A stretch of DNA of 64,000 nucleotides from Deferribacter desulfuricans SSM1 (GCF_000010985.1 NC_013940.1:124001-188000); one strand, 5' to 3'; counted from the first letter of the stretch, positions 26,582-35,662 are shown. Notes: generated by a model from the sequence alone, not told the origin. A program made the numbers and translations.

Positions 26582-27607
26582 ATGAGTAATAGTGTGTCAA
26601 AAATAAGTAAAATAAGTTTTGTTTCTAATTTACAAAACAGTATAAAACAGAGATTTGTAAAAGATTTTAGTCTTCCTATAACAATTTTTAATAATGATTT
26701 ATTTTATTATTACTGCATTACATTAAACGATTTTCTTGATATAGAAAACAAGGCAAAATTATTATATAATTTTATAAAGAACAATGAAGATGTATTAGAA
26801 AATAAGGAAAAATTTTTTGAAATTTCAAGTAAATTTAATACAGATGTTATTGAATATATAAAAGGTAAGGAAAGTTTTAATAAATTTTTACAGTTTGATA
26901 TGAATAAATTTAAAGTTCATAATTATAAGAATTCCAATATTTATCATTCTGATAATGATTCTAAATATTATTTTACAGTGGATTTAATTAAAGGTAATTT
27001 TCAAGCGTTTAAATATTTTGATCCTAATATTGTTGATAATATGAATGATTATGAAAATTTTATTAAACAATTTACTAAATATGATTATTTTGTACAGTCA
27101 AAATATATAAGACAGGTTATTTTTGGACATCTAAATACTAAAAGACAGCAGACAATAATGAAATATATAATGATGGAAATTTATAAGAAAATTGAAAAAT
27201 ATTTGGATAATATTTTTGAATTAGAATGTTTAAATAATGATGAATTAATATTTAATATAAAAGTACCAGTATTTAATAATAAATATAAAAAGAAAATTAT
27301 TTTTTTATTAAAAGAATTAAAAAAACTACCTTTTAATTTAAAAGTAAATATTTTTAAATTAAAACATCTTAAACCTGAAAATATGTATGTAAAAGAATAT
27401 ATTAATAGATTTTTATTATATACATGGAAAGATGATATAATTGAAGAGTATCTTGATAATTATAAAAAGATTGAGTTTAAGTGTGTTCCTAATAATGTAT
27501 TTATGCAGGTTTTTAAATATTATTTTAATATGGAATTAGATGATAGGGATTTATACTTTTATTATGATAAAAGATTAGCTAAATGGCTTAAACCTTTGTT
27601 TGAATAA
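26582..27607 (+). CDS. Unknown protein, 341 aa
   Basis: Not recognised with confidence. The centre contains YFVQSKYIRQVIFGHLNTKRQQTI, a distinctive motif that I loosely associate with hypothetical proteins of large phages. Otherwise helical, Lys/Asn/Phe-rich, with no Walker, nuclease or zinc motifs. It sits 20 bases upstream of the RlaP-type gene behind a consensus promoter, so the two probably form an operon and may share an RNA-related role. Confidence 0.6.
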   Translation: MSNSVSKISKISFVSNLQNSIKQRFVKDFSLPITIFNNDLFYYYCITLNDFLDIENKAKLLYNFIKNNEDVLENKEKFFEISSKFNTDVIEYIKGKESFNKFLQFDMNKFKVHNYKNSNIYHSDNDSKYYFTVDLIKGNFQAFKYFDPNIVDNMNDYENFIKQFTKYDYFVQSKYIRQVIFGHLNTKRQQTIMKYIMMEIYKKIEKYLDNIFELECLNNDELIFNIKVPVFNNKYKKKIIFLLKELKKLPFNLKVNIFKLKHLKPENMYVKEYINRFLLYTWKDDIIEEYLDNYKKIEFKCVPNNVFMQVFKYYFNMELDDRDLYFYYDKRLAKWLKPLFE

Positions 27608-27627
27608 AGCAAAAATGAGGTATATTT

Positions 27628-28644
27628 ATGGAGCAATTTATTGATAATATTGTAAATAATATTGAGAGTAGGGGACATAAATTAATATTTTTAACACAGG
27701 TGGGTTCTCATTTATATGGAACAAACACTCTAAATTCGGATAGAGATTATGTAGGTATTTTTATACCGTCTGATGACTATGTGTTAGGATTATCCAGAAT
27801 AGAAGAGATAGATTTGTCTATTAAGGACAAAGATGAAACTGGAAAAAATACTGAGAATGCTGTTGATGTAAAAGTTTATGAATTGAGAAAATTTTTAAAA
27901 CTTGCTATGGAAAATAATCCAAACATTTTAGAAATCTTATTTTCAAATAAACTTGAATATTTAACAGATGAAGGTAAAATATTAGTGGATAATAAAAAGA
28001 TTTTTCCATATTTAGGATTATATGATAAATATATGGGTTATAGTATTAGTCAAAGGAAAAAAATGGTAATTAAAAAATCTAATTATTTTGATTTGCATCA
28101 ATTTAAAGGTGATTTAGAAAAGTTATTTAGTATAAGTGAGGACAACAAAAAACTTACGTTAGCTGAATTACCTTATATCAAAGGTTTTCAGGTTTATCGA
28201 AAAAATTTTAAAAATGAAAACTTTATAGTAGGTGATTTAACATTTCACAAGTCAAGATTTCTTAAAAAAGTATATCAAATGGTTGTAGAAAGGTTAAATA
28301 AGGTAGGCAATAGGGAAAGGTTAATTCTTAAATATGGTTATGATACAAAATTTTCAATGCATTATCATCGTTTACTGTATGAAGGTATAAGGTTGTTAAG
28401 AACAGGAGAACTGGTATTTCCTCTGCCAGAAAGAGAGGAATTATTAAAAATTAGAAATGGAGAGTATCCTATTGAATATGTGCTAGAAAAAGGGATAGAA
28501 TTAGAAGATGAAATGAGAAAAGCAAAAGAAACCAGTGAATTACCTAAAAAATCAAGATTTGAAAAAATCAATGAATTATGTAAAAATCTCCTTAAAAATA
28601 ATATTAATAAAAGAATGGATAATATTGCTACCATAAAATTTTAA
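27628..28644 (+). CDS. RlaP-type predicted nucleotidyltransferase (COG3541)
   Basis: 338 aa. A polymerase-beta-type nucleotidyltransferase: GSHLYGTNTLNSDRDYVGIFI carries the GS helix and the two metal-binding Asp (SDRD). A third acidic residue lies near VDVKVYELRKF. The C-terminal helices (GYDTKFSMHYHRLLYEGIRLL, GEYPIEYVL, SELPKKS) are typical of the family. RlaP proteins are found in RNA-repair contexts with RNA ligases such as RtcB, and presumably add nucleotides to damaged ends. RtcB is at 23607-25055 on the same strand. GAGGTAT precedes the ATG. Confidence 0.88.
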   Translation: MEQFIDNIVNNIESRGHKLIFLTQVGSHLYGTNTLNSDRDYVGIFIPSDDYVLGLSRIEEIDLSIKDKDETGKNTENAVDVKVYELRKFLKLAMENNPNILEILFSNKLEYLTDEGKILVDNKKIFPYLGLYDKYMGYSISQRKKMVIKKSNYFDLHQFKGDLEKLFSISEDNKKLTLAELPYIKGFQVYRKNFKNENFIVGDLTFHKSRFLKKVYQMVVERLNKVGNRERLILKYGYDTKFSMHYHRLLYEGIRLLRTGELVFPLPEREELLKIRNGEYPIEYVLEKGIELEDEMRKAKETSELPKKSRFEKINELCKNLLKNNINKRMDNIATIKF

Positions 28645-28681
28645 TAATTTAAAACTAATTATAAATAAAGGAGAAAATATT

Positions 28682-29035
28682 ATGAACAAGAGGGAAATTT
28701 TAAAAAACACACTTACCGCTCTTGATAACTTTTCTACTCTTACACAGGATATTATAGATAGAGGAAGGCATATTTTGAAATTATATTATACAGAAATTTC
28801 TACACTTATTGATTGTATTGACTGTGCCAACATAACAGTTGATTTGCAGTTTGTTAATAATAAGCCATATCTTCGTTTTTATATAATGGACGATCCTTTT
28901 GGATGTATTGTATTAAATGGTTTCTTTGTGTCTATTACAGAGCATTATTTTGAAGACACTTTTATAAAAAGATTTGGTGAACTGATTAAGGAAGAACTAA
29001 AGAAAAAACAGAAAGAAAATATGTTTGAATGTTAG
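28682..29035 (+). CDS. Unknown protein, 117 aa
   Basis: AAAGGAG Shine-Dalgarno. Small, with CIDCAN, a strand pair (ITVDLQFVNNKPYLRFYIMDD) and a helical C-terminus. Follows the RlaP-type gene by 37 bases and precedes the next gene by 10; likely same operon. Slightly more G+C-rich than neighbours. No family recognised. Confidence 0.6.
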   Translation: MNKREILKNTLTALDNFSTLTQDIIDRGRHILKLYYTEISTLIDCIDCANITVDLQFVNNKPYLRFYIMDDPFGCIVLNGFFVSITEHYFEDTFIKRFGELIKEELKKKQKENMFEC

Positions 29036-29045
29036 GGGTTGAATA

Positions 29046-29630
29046 ATGAATAAACAGGATTTAAAGAATTCTTTAAAAAGAGTGATAGATCAGATGGTAT
29101 CCGAGTATAACAGGGAAAGATATCATCTGTTATCTGATGTGTTAAACATGTTAATAGATAAAGGGTTTGACACAAACAAGCTTGATGATCCTAAAGTATT
29201 TCGCTTAAATCTTATGGTTAATCTTGATTTTATTATAGAAAAATTATCTGAGGAGATTTTAAAGAAGAAATTTAATACGGATACTGTGCCTGATCTGGCT
29301 GTTTTTATGTTCAAAGAATATGCGTTTGTAGAAAAGCATTTATATAGGTTGTTTGAAGTCTGTGAAGGGGCAACCTGTTGTGTAGATAAAGCAAGAACGG
29401 TGTATGAAAGAATTTTAGAATATATCATGACCGGTAATTTTAAAGATTTCGATTATAGCGAAGAATACACATATATGTACCCAAAGATGATTTTAAAGGA
29501 TAAGCAGGAGATTCTGGACTATATAGTAGCACTACGCAGTCTTTATAATGGGAATCCTGTTCCATATTTAAAATTCATGGAACAGCTTAATATAACAAAA
29601 ATTACAACACAAAAAGATGTAAAAAACTAA
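29046..29630 (+). CDS. Unknown protein, 194 aa
   Basis: AGGGG Shine-Dalgarno. Helical, with a Cys pair (CEGATCC). Not recognised. Its last codons run GTAAAAAACTAA; dropping one A from this run would fuse it to the next reading frame, which continues to 30132. The stop shown may be the true end or a frameshift product. Confidence 0.55.
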   Translation: MNKQDLKNSLKRVIDQMVSEYNRERYHLLSDVLNMLIDKGFDTNKLDDPKVFRLNLMVNLDFIIEKLSEEILKKKFNTDTVPDLAVFMFKEYAFVEKHLYRLFEVCEGATCCVDKARTVYERILEYIMTGNFKDFDYSEEYTYMYPKMILKDKQEILDYIVALRSLYNGNPVPYLKFMEQLNITKITTQKDVKN

Positions 29631-30132
29631 AAAAATAACAAGGATTGAAATTGTATGTAATAAAAATTTAAAAAAAGATAAGGTTTACATTGTTGATGGT
29701 AGGGATACTATTACATATTTATTTTTTATCAAAGAAGGTAGCAATTCTTCTATATCTTTAGGCAATCTTCCTGGCATCTTAATACACAAAAAATTGGAAG
29801 TTAAAGGTTTAGAAAAAGAAGAGAATGCATACTTTTACAATAAAAATAAAACATTATGGTTATTTAATAACGAATCTAATTGTAGGAATAAAATAAGAAT
29901 AAAAAGTAGTATTAAATATGTTCAAGATATCCAAACAGATGTATTTTATAGTAACGTGTTTAATATTCATATAAATAATGTTATTAAAAATGTTATAGAT
30001 AATGCAGAAGAAAAAATAAAAATTTTATGTAATGATATTTTAAATGAAACTAATAATAGTTTAATAAACTTTGATAATATAAACAATTATTATAAAAATA
30101 ATGGTCCACGTCCAGGTGGTTTAGGTAATTAA
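29625..30132 (+). pseudogene. Reading frame without a start codon; possible continuation of the 29046 gene
   Basis: From the A run at 29620-29627 the +1 frame is open for about 165 codons (KKITRIEIVCNKNL, VYIVDGRDTITYLFFI) to the stop at 30132. The first ATG, GTG or TTG is a TTG at 29794 with no ribosome site, which would discard a well-formed N-terminus. The C-terminus is odd: NNGPRPGGLGN. Either a one-base deletion in the A run fuses it to the upstream gene (about 360 aa total), or a rare start such as ATT is used. Confidence 0.5.
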
Positions 30133-30259
30133 ATAATAATATTATTTTTTATTGATTAATTTCTAAAAATATTATATAATAGTAGTTTTATATTCTTAAC
30201 ATAAGATAACTTATCGGACGTTATAGATTATTTACTTTTACTATCAATAAGTTATATTT

Positions 30260-30502
30260 CTAAAAATCTAATTCCTCTCCTAAAGGTGGAAGTAAAGTAT
30301 TTTTAGGCACAACTTTTAACTCATACCCTAATATATCAAGAACAACAAATAAAGTTCGAATTGATACTAATGCTAATTTACCTTGTTCTAGTTTTGATAA
30401 AGTTTGTCTTGAAATTCCAGCTTGTTTAGCTAAATCTGCCTGGGTTATTTTCTTTTCTTTTCTTTTTGCTTTTATAAACTGACCCAATTCGTAAGGTTTC
30501 AT
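30260..30502 (-). CDS. hipB: HipB-like XRE-family DNA-binding antitoxin
   Basis: 80 aa. A complete Cro/C1-type helix-turn-helix: LGQFIKAKRKEKKITQADLA, KQAGISRQTLSKLEQGK. It represses its own operon and neutralises HipA in known systems. TAGGAG lies before the ATG. It starts 10 bases after the hipA stop. The toxin gene comes first, the reverse of the usual hipB-hipA order. Confidence 0.88.
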   Translation of the reverse strand: MKPYELGQFIKAKRKEKKITQADLAKQAGISRQTLSKLEQGKLALVSIRTLFVVLDILGYELKVVPKNTLLPPLGEELDF

Positions 30503-30512
30503 TTTTTATCTC

Positions 30513-31790
30513 CTAAAGTTTAGGATCTATATTATATAAACTGATAGTAGGCTTTTGTGATTGTATTTGTCTACTCCAGAAATCTATCATTCTATTACCT
30601 ATTTCCTCAAAATGTTCATTGTCTTTTATATAAACTAAAAGTTTCTTTATTGTATTATTAACACTGTTTTTGCATTCCTCATATAGTTCTAAAGATTCCT
30701 TTTTACTTAAATTGCAATACTTAATACCAAAATTAATTAATGCATCATAATTATCCCAAACTTTCCTTCCTTCTAATGTAAGTGCTGGTTGATCATTTTT
30801 TATATAAGCTATAGTACTTACAATATCATATGCAGGAGCCAATCTTATGTTAGTTAAATCATAGTCATATAAAACACCAAAATTCTTTAAGTGAGCATCT
30901 CCGTTACCTAATAAATAATTTAATATAATTAACTTATAAAATATTTTAAATTCATCTGTATTGTTACCGAGTATATTCTGAAATAATTTTGCTATACGTT
31001 CATAACTACCTTTATATTTATTTTCTCTAGTATACCCAAAAATACCTAAAACTTCTTCAAACCCTGTATATTTATCTGTAAACTTTTTTACTATTAGAAA
31101 TTTTTTATTTTTAGATAACTCAATTTCAGGTATAGGTATTCCAGCATCTTTAACAGTTTGCATACAAAAATATTCATTTTCTGCAAGATAAGGATATTCA
31201 TTACCCCATGTCTTTACAATGTAGTCTGTTAAATGTATTGTATTTTTTCCATCTATTGCTTCATGTTTACCGTTACTGTCATCTTCAACCGTAATTACAG
31301 TTTTAGGTTGTACTCCAGAAATAGCATTTTTTTCTAAAAAATTTTCCAGTAAATATTTAAAAGTATCAAAAGTATCGTATGTTTTTATATAATCTAAATC
31401 AACAGGATCAAAATATTTTACAGGTTTTTTATCTTTATCAAACTCTACCCTACCCGTTATGTTTTTAGCCAACATTTTTAAAATATAAAAATCATTTATG
31501 TACGGACTTAAATTATAATTTTTCACTAATATTGATTTAAATATTTCATATAAATAACCTTCCGGTATAAACATATCAAAATAAGGCAATAATTGTTTAT
31601 CTTGTGTATATATTTTTTGAGTTATAGGCATTCTTATTGAAATTGCATATTTGTTATCAGTTATATCAGTATTGTATTCATATACATGTAAATAGTGATC
31701 TTTTTTTAAAACACCTACAAATACTGGTTCATTTTTATCTTTATCATTTATAAAAACTTTTAATAAATTATTGTTTAGTAAAGTATTCAT
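30513..31790 (-). CDS. hipA: HipA-like Ser/Thr kinase toxin
   Basis: 425 aa, normal HipA length. An N-terminal coupling domain is followed by the kinase region: SGVQPKTVI (Gly/Pro-rich loop), YLAENEYFCMQ, the catalytic loop GDAHLKNF, and LAPAYDIVST as the metal-binding DxxS. HipA kinases phosphorylate aminoacyl-tRNA synthetases and arrest growth. All key motifs are present. A consensus promoter (31846-31874) lies upstream; AAGGA precedes the ATG. Paired with hipB directly downstream. Confidence 0.9.
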   Translation of the reverse strand: MNTLLNNNLLKVFINDKDKNEPVFVGVLKKDHYLHVYEYNTDITDNKYAISIRMPITQKIYTQDKQLLPYFDMFIPEGYLYEIFKSILVKNYNLSPYINDFYILKMLAKNITGRVEFDKDKKPVKYFDPVDLDYIKTYDTFDTFKYLLENFLEKNAISGVQPKTVITVEDDSNGKHEAIDGKNTIHLTDYIVKTWGNEYPYLAENEYFCMQTVKDAGIPIPEIELSKNKKFLIVKKFTDKYTGFEEVLGIFGYTRENKYKGSYERIAKLFQNILGNNTDEFKIFYKLIILNYLLGNGDAHLKNFGVLYDYDLTNIRLAPAYDIVSTIAYIKNDQPALTLEGRKVWDNYDALINFGIKYCNLSKKESLELYEECKNSVNNTIKKLLVYIKDNEHFEEIGNRMIDFWSRQIQSQKPTISLYNIDPKL

Positions 31791-31845
31791 AATTTATCCT
31801 TAATTCATCAAAATATAAATTTACAAAATTTATCATTTTGTTTTT

Positions 31846-31874
31846 ATTATATACTTATATAATTTAATTGTCAA
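31846..31874 (-). promoter_or_regulatory. Sigma70 promoter for hipA-hipB
   Basis: On the minus strand TTGACA (31874-31869), 17-base spacer, TATAAT (31851-31846). Confidence 0.8.
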
Positions 31875-31951
31875 TATCAGTTTACATTTTAAAAATATTT
31901 ACTTATATGTAAAACAATATTAACATTTTTATTTAAAAATTATCAATATAA

Positions 31952-31981
31952 TTAGGCATCAGGCCATTCAATTACAAACAT
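31952..31981 (-). CDS. Micro-ORF 2: MFVIEWPDA
   Basis: ATG TTT GTA ATT GAA TGG CCT GAT GCC TAA, nine residues, preceded by a GGGGGGGTG tract. It shares M-F and C-terminal W-P-D-A with a second micro-ORF 33 bases upstream. The Pro and Ala codons differ synonymously, which suggests the peptide is conserved. Function unknown; it could be a leader or regulatory peptide ahead of hipA. Confidence 0.4.
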   Translation of the reverse strand: MFVIEWPDA

Positions 31982-32014
31982 ATTAACACCCCCCCTATTT
32001 CCATTTGTTTAAAT

Positions 32015-32047
32015 TTAAGCATCTGGCCATCCAAATAATATAAACAT
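32015..32047 (-). CDS. Micro-ORF 1: MFILFGWPDA
   Basis: Ten codons plus TAA with a proper GAGGAG Shine-Dalgarno 5 bases before the ATG. Same W-P-D-A ending as the downstream micro-ORF. The region 31791-32134 holds only these two, the hipA promoter and A+T-rich DNA. Confidence 0.42.
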   Translation of the reverse strand: MFILFGWPDA

Positions 32048-32134
32048 AGTTCTCCTCATTAATTTATAATTCTTAAATAGTTATTATAATAATATATCAA
32101 AAATAAGATTAATATTTAAAAATTAATTCCATTA

Positions 32135-32602
32135 TTACAAGGTTAAATTATTGAAATTATAACTAGCAGTAGACTCTAATGCATCTATTAAATAATTTCT
32201 TATTTCTTCCAATATATCCTTAATATTCAGAAGTATTTTCGCATCATAATTATAACTACCATTGGAAGTTCTAATTATTATAGTATCCACATCAGGTTTA
32301 TTTAAATTAGATAATATATAATCAATTTTATGTAAACTATTTTGTGAAGGATTATTTATAGCAGATATAACAAATCTTTCTAATAATTTTAACTGTCTCC
32401 TATAATCATATCTAAATGGTGATAAAGTCAGATTTTTATCCAAATTACCTTTATTTATTATAAAGCAATCAGAATTATCTATATATGTTATATCCGAATT
32501 ACCCATGTTATTTATCAAATCAGCAAAATACTTTTTAATTTCTTTTATTATATTTTTCTTATGTTCTACAAATTGTTTTAAATTATTATTTAAATTTTGC
32601 AT
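32135..32602 (-). CDS. Unknown protein, 155 aa
   Basis: TAGGAG lies upstream of the ATG. Long N-terminal helix, then a strand region (GNSDITYIDNSDCFIINKGN) and helices to the end. The plan of N-terminal helix, ITYI strand and a late helix resembles 13406-13681 and 12155-12475, which may be distant relatives, but that is only an impression. In line with 32642-32953 upstream. Confidence 0.6.
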   Translation of the reverse strand: MQNLNNNLKQFVEHKKNIIKEIKKYFADLINNMGNSDITYIDNSDCFIINKGNLDKNLTLSPFRYDYRRQLKLLERFVISAINNPSQNSLHKIDYILSNLNKPDVDTIIIRTSNGSYNYDAKILLNIKDILEEIRNYLIDALESTASYNFNNLTL

Positions 32603-32641
32603 AATTAAATCTCCTAAAAATTATTATTTATAAATTATTTG

Positions 32642-32953
32642 TTATTTTAAAATCCTATCTATTTTATTTATATATGTATCTATTAGTGTTTGATACTGAG
32701 TATATTTATTTTTAAATTTAATTAATTCTTCTTTTATTTTCAAAGTTTCTTCTAAAATTTCAAAATTTAATTCTAACTCAGGAAGGAAATTTATATACTC
32801 ATCTAAAATATCTAAGCAAAAATTTAAATGATTCTCAGCCATAAAAATAATACTATTATTTTTATTATTATCTTTATCCTGAGATTTTTTTACTGTTTCA
32901 TCAAATTCATTTAAAAAGTCTTTAATAGTTTGATATGTTTCTAACACCATCAT
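32642..32953 (-). CDS. Unknown helical protein, 103 aa
   Basis: Acidic, almost wholly helical (likely coiled coil from residue 50 on). A perfect promoter lies at 32983-33011, about 30 bases upstream. First gene of a minus-strand unit leading to 32135 and the micro-ORFs. Confidence 0.6.
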   Translation of the reverse strand: MMVLETYQTIKDFLNEFDETVKKSQDKDNNKNNSIIFMAENHLNFCLDILDEYINFLPELELNFEILEETLKIKEELIKFKNKYTQYQTLIDTYINKIDRILK

Positions 32954-32982
32954 ACCCTTTTTATTTATAAAAATTTATATAT

Positions 32983-33011
32983 ATTATATAATATTTTAAC
33001 ATATATGTCAA
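32983..33011 (-). promoter_or_regulatory. Sigma70 promoter
   Basis: Minus strand TTGACA (33011-33006), 17 bases, TATAAT (32988-32983); drives 32953-32642. It lies just past the end of the VAH gene at 33017. Confidence 0.8.
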
Positions 33012-33016
33012 TTATA

Positions 33017-33952
33017 TTAACATATATCTTGTTTTAGTAAATATTTTTTAATTTCATTATTTAAAGTAGTAAAGAACTCGAATTTTTTTAAAACAACACT
33101 ATCATCTGATAACTTTAATTTATCTTTTAAATCTAATCTTATTTTGGTTAATTTAATATTATCATAATTTCTAACTTTTGCTAGTTGTGTTGTAAATGTC
33201 AAATTATATAATGAAGTGATATAATCATAAGTATTAATTTGTGAAAAATCTAATTCACCAAAAAATTTACCGTTGCATTCTATATCAGCAAGTTTTTTTA
33301 TTCCTTTAAAAAAGGTATAACCATAATATGTAAACCAATGTCCTATTGTTATATCATAGTCATCTTGAACATTTAATAGTTTATAATCTATAAGTTTGTT
33401 CTCATCTAAAATATAACCATTTGTTGCTAATATACTAGCAACTGTTATACCGTTTTTAGTTTTTAGTTTCCAAATCTCAGGTTCAGTAAATAAATACCCG
33501 TTTTCAGCCATAATGTGAGCTACTGTCCAACCATTTTTATTAGCCCATTTCCACATATCCCTATTTCTAAACATAAAACCTTGATTAGCTAAAATATGAG
33601 CTACTGTTATATCATCATTATCTTTTAATCTAAGTAAATCCATATCAGTTATTTTATGTCCTTGTAAAGCTATATTGTGGGCTACTGTCCAACCATAATT
33701 ATCAGCCAATTTTAAAATTTCTTTATCTTCTATAAGTTCACCATATTCTGTTAATATATGAGCTACTGTTTCACCATCTTTGTTTCTTAATTTTAAAATC
33801 TCTTTATTTTTAGTTGTTTTACCTTGTTTAGCTAACAAATGAGCTTGAGTATTACCTTTTTTATCAACAATTGTTTTTAATTGTTCAATACTGTAAATAT
33901 CTTCCATTAAATTAGTTGTTTGCTTATTATCTTTTTTTTCTGAATTATTCAT
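33017..33952 (-). CDS. VAH-repeat family protein, 7 repeats, isolated locus
   Basis: 311 aa. Seven units (TQAH, TVAH, TVAH, TVAH, TVAH, TVAS, TIGH), the last two degenerating, then GYTFFKGIKKL and the tail FEFFTTLNNEIKKYL...QDIC. The N-terminus is a different cap (MNNSEKKDNKQTTNL, DIYSIEQL). It stands 21 kb from the first cluster and 9 kb from the next, showing that the family is dispersed along the replicon. Confidence 0.85.
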   Translation of the reverse strand: MNNSEKKDNKQTTNLMEDIYSIEQLKTIVDKKGNTQAHLLAKQGKTTKNKEILKLRNKDGETVAHILTEYGELIEDKEILKLADNYGWTVAHNIALQGHKITDMDLLRLKDNDDITVAHILANQGFMFRNRDMWKWANKNGWTVAHIMAENGYLFTEPEIWKLKTKNGITVASILATNGYILDENKLIDYKLLNVQDDYDITIGHWFTYYGYTFFKGIKKLADIECNGKFFGELDFSQINTYDYITSLYNLTFTTQLAKVRNYDNIKLTKIRLDLKDKLKLSDDSVVLKKFEFFTTLNNEIKKYLLKQDIC

Positions 33953-34014
33953 ACTTATAACCCTACCCTTTATATTTTTTATATTAAAATATAAATTAAA
34001 TTTATACTTTATAA

Positions 34015-34827
34015 CTAAATAAATATATCAGGATTTATTTCAGTATTAAATTTATTATTATTTTTTTGATTCTCAGTTGTTAAAATTTCATTTTTTAATT
34101 TATTAATATATATATATAAATTTCGTAAATTTCTTTTTAATAATTGTTCATCTCCAAAATTAAGTTTATCAAATTCTTGTTCTATAAGAACTCTGTATTT
34201 GCTCACTTTATACCCTATTTCTTCTTCATTATAACCAGCATTACTCAGTACATCTTCATAAATATTCAAATAAGAATTAAATAACTCCATTACTCTTTCT
34301 GTTGTTTCTATATACTCTAAAATATTAAATATAGTATAAAACTGTTCAAAATTATTAATAATATCAATATCATATATACAATCAAAATAAATATCATTTA
34401 TAATTTCTCCATCTTTAACTTCAAGTTTACCTAAAAATCCTTCCCCTGGTTCATGATAATACAATTCCATATGTAAGCTATAACGTTTAGATACTTCAAT
34501 AATCCAAGGAATCGGTGGGGACCAAGCAGTTGAAACAAATATAGAATCTGTATCTAACATATAACTGACTTCATCAGAACCTTCAGTTAAAGTGTTCCAT
34601 TTTGTACCCCAATTTTCAACTGCCCAATCTAATAAATTATCCCAGCCATATTTTTTTATTATTTCTTCCCTATTAAATTTATCAGGGTTTTCTGTAAATT
34701 CCTCTAATTCTTTTGGTATTGGAAGTACATCTTCAAATCCTTTTTCCATTGCTCCATTCATAAATTTATCAATATCTTCTCTTTTTCCATCTTTTACTTT
34801 TATTATATTATTACACCAATTAGGCAT
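34015..34827 (-). CDS. Api92-like protein, paralogue A
   Basis: 270 aa. Begins MPNWCNNIIKV, the hallmark of the phage/plasmid Api92-like ferredoxin-fold family (DUF1281 type). Also visible: FEDVLPIPKEL, NWGTKWN, FVSTAWSPPIPWI and YYHEPGEGFLG, in the family's order. The C-terminal 100 residues are a helical extension. Biochemical function is unknown. A second, more diverged copy is immediately upstream (19-base gap). Confidence 0.82.
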   Translation of the reverse strand: MPNWCNNIIKVKDGKREDIDKFMNGAMEKGFEDVLPIPKELEEFTENPDKFNREEIIKKYGWDNLLDWAVENWGTKWNTLTEGSDEVSYMLDTDSIFVSTAWSPPIPWIIEVSKRYSLHMELYYHEPGEGFLGKLEVKDGEIINDIYFDCIYDIDIINNFEQFYTIFNILEYIETTERVMELFNSYLNIYEDVLSNAGYNEEEIGYKVSKYRVLIEQEFDKLNFGDEQLLKRNLRNLYIYINKLKNEILTTENQKNNNKFNTEINPDIFI

Positions 34828-34846
34828 ATTACCCCCCCCTATTCTA

Positions 34847-35662
34847 TTATATTATTAAATTATCTATATTCAGTGTTTGATTATTGTTTAATTTAGATTC
34901 TATCATTTTAATATTATTACATAATTTAATAAAATTAATATAAAATTCTTGTAAATCTTTTTTAGTAAATAAATCACCATTTTTTGTATATAACTTATGT
35001 AATTCGAAATATAATATTTCATACTTTTTAATTTCAATATCTATTTCGCTAGATGATTTCCCTACTTGACTTAACAAATTCTTATAATAATTATTAAGAT
35101 AATAATCAAACAATTCTTCTATTTCCTGTAAAGAATTTGTTTTGCTATAAATATTAATAACATCTACAAAATTTGAAAAAGATTTTAAATTATCTAAATC
35201 ATAAATATTTTCAATCTGGAAATCTTTTAAAATCATACCGTTTTCTACTTGAAATTGTCCTACATGAAAGTTGCTATCTTCATAATAATATAGCTGTAAT
35301 CCTAACTGATATTTTATTGATGCTGTAATTACCCATGGTATAGGTGGATTATTTGTTGTGCTAAATAAAATACTATTGGATCCTTCTAAATAAATTACAG
35401 TATCATACTCATCTAATAAAAAATTAAAACTTGTTCCCCAATTTCTTCGCTTCCATTCTTCTACATCTATAGTCTCATATTTTTTTATTAATTTTTGTTT
35501 ATATTTATCTGATATGTTGGGTTTTGATTTTATACTGTATAACTCGTTTGGTATTGGTGCTACATCCTCAAAACCTATTTTTTTAGCATTCTCAAAAAAA
35601 TTTTTAACATTTTCTTTTTTCCCTGTCACTATATCTAATCTATTAATATATTCGATAGACAT
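34847..35662 (-). CDS. Api92-like protein, paralogue B
   Basis: 271 aa. Same plan as the downstream gene: FEDVAPIPNEL, NWGTSFN, FSTTNNPPIPWV, YYEDSNFHVG. The N-terminal MPNWC is replaced by MSIEYINRL. The same C-terminal helical extension makes this an old tandem duplication. AAGGTAG precedes the ATG. Confidence 0.78.
   Translation of the reverse strand: MSIEYINRLDIVTGKKENVKNFFENAKKIGFEDVAPIPNELYSIKSKPNISDKYKQKLIKKYETIDVEEWKRRNWGTSFNFLLDEYDTVIYLEGSNSILFSTTNNPPIPWVITASIKYQLGLQLYYYEDSNFHVGQFQVENGMILKDFQIENIYDLDNLKSFSNFVDVINIYSKTNSLQEIEELFDYYLNNYYKNLLSQVGKSSSEIDIEIKKYEILYFELHKLYTKNGDLFTKKDLQEFYINFIKLCNNIKMIESKLNNNQTLNIDNLII

Noticed and set aside
26582-27607. AbiEii-type toxin partner for the AbiEi-like gene at 25734
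   Set aside because: It lacks nucleotidyltransferase motifs (no GS followed by DxD), and has its own promoter.
29612-29640. Programmed -1 frameshift at the A-AAA-AAC heptamer ending the 29046 gene
   Set aside because: The heptamer is in the right phase, but the -1 frame meets TAA after three codons; the long open frame is +1, so a classic -1 event does not explain it.
30206-30254. Inverted repeat ATAACTTAT / ATAAGTTAT between 30132 and hipB as a terminator or operator
   Set aside because: Weak A+T stem with a 31-base loop and no T tract; likely chance in such DNA.
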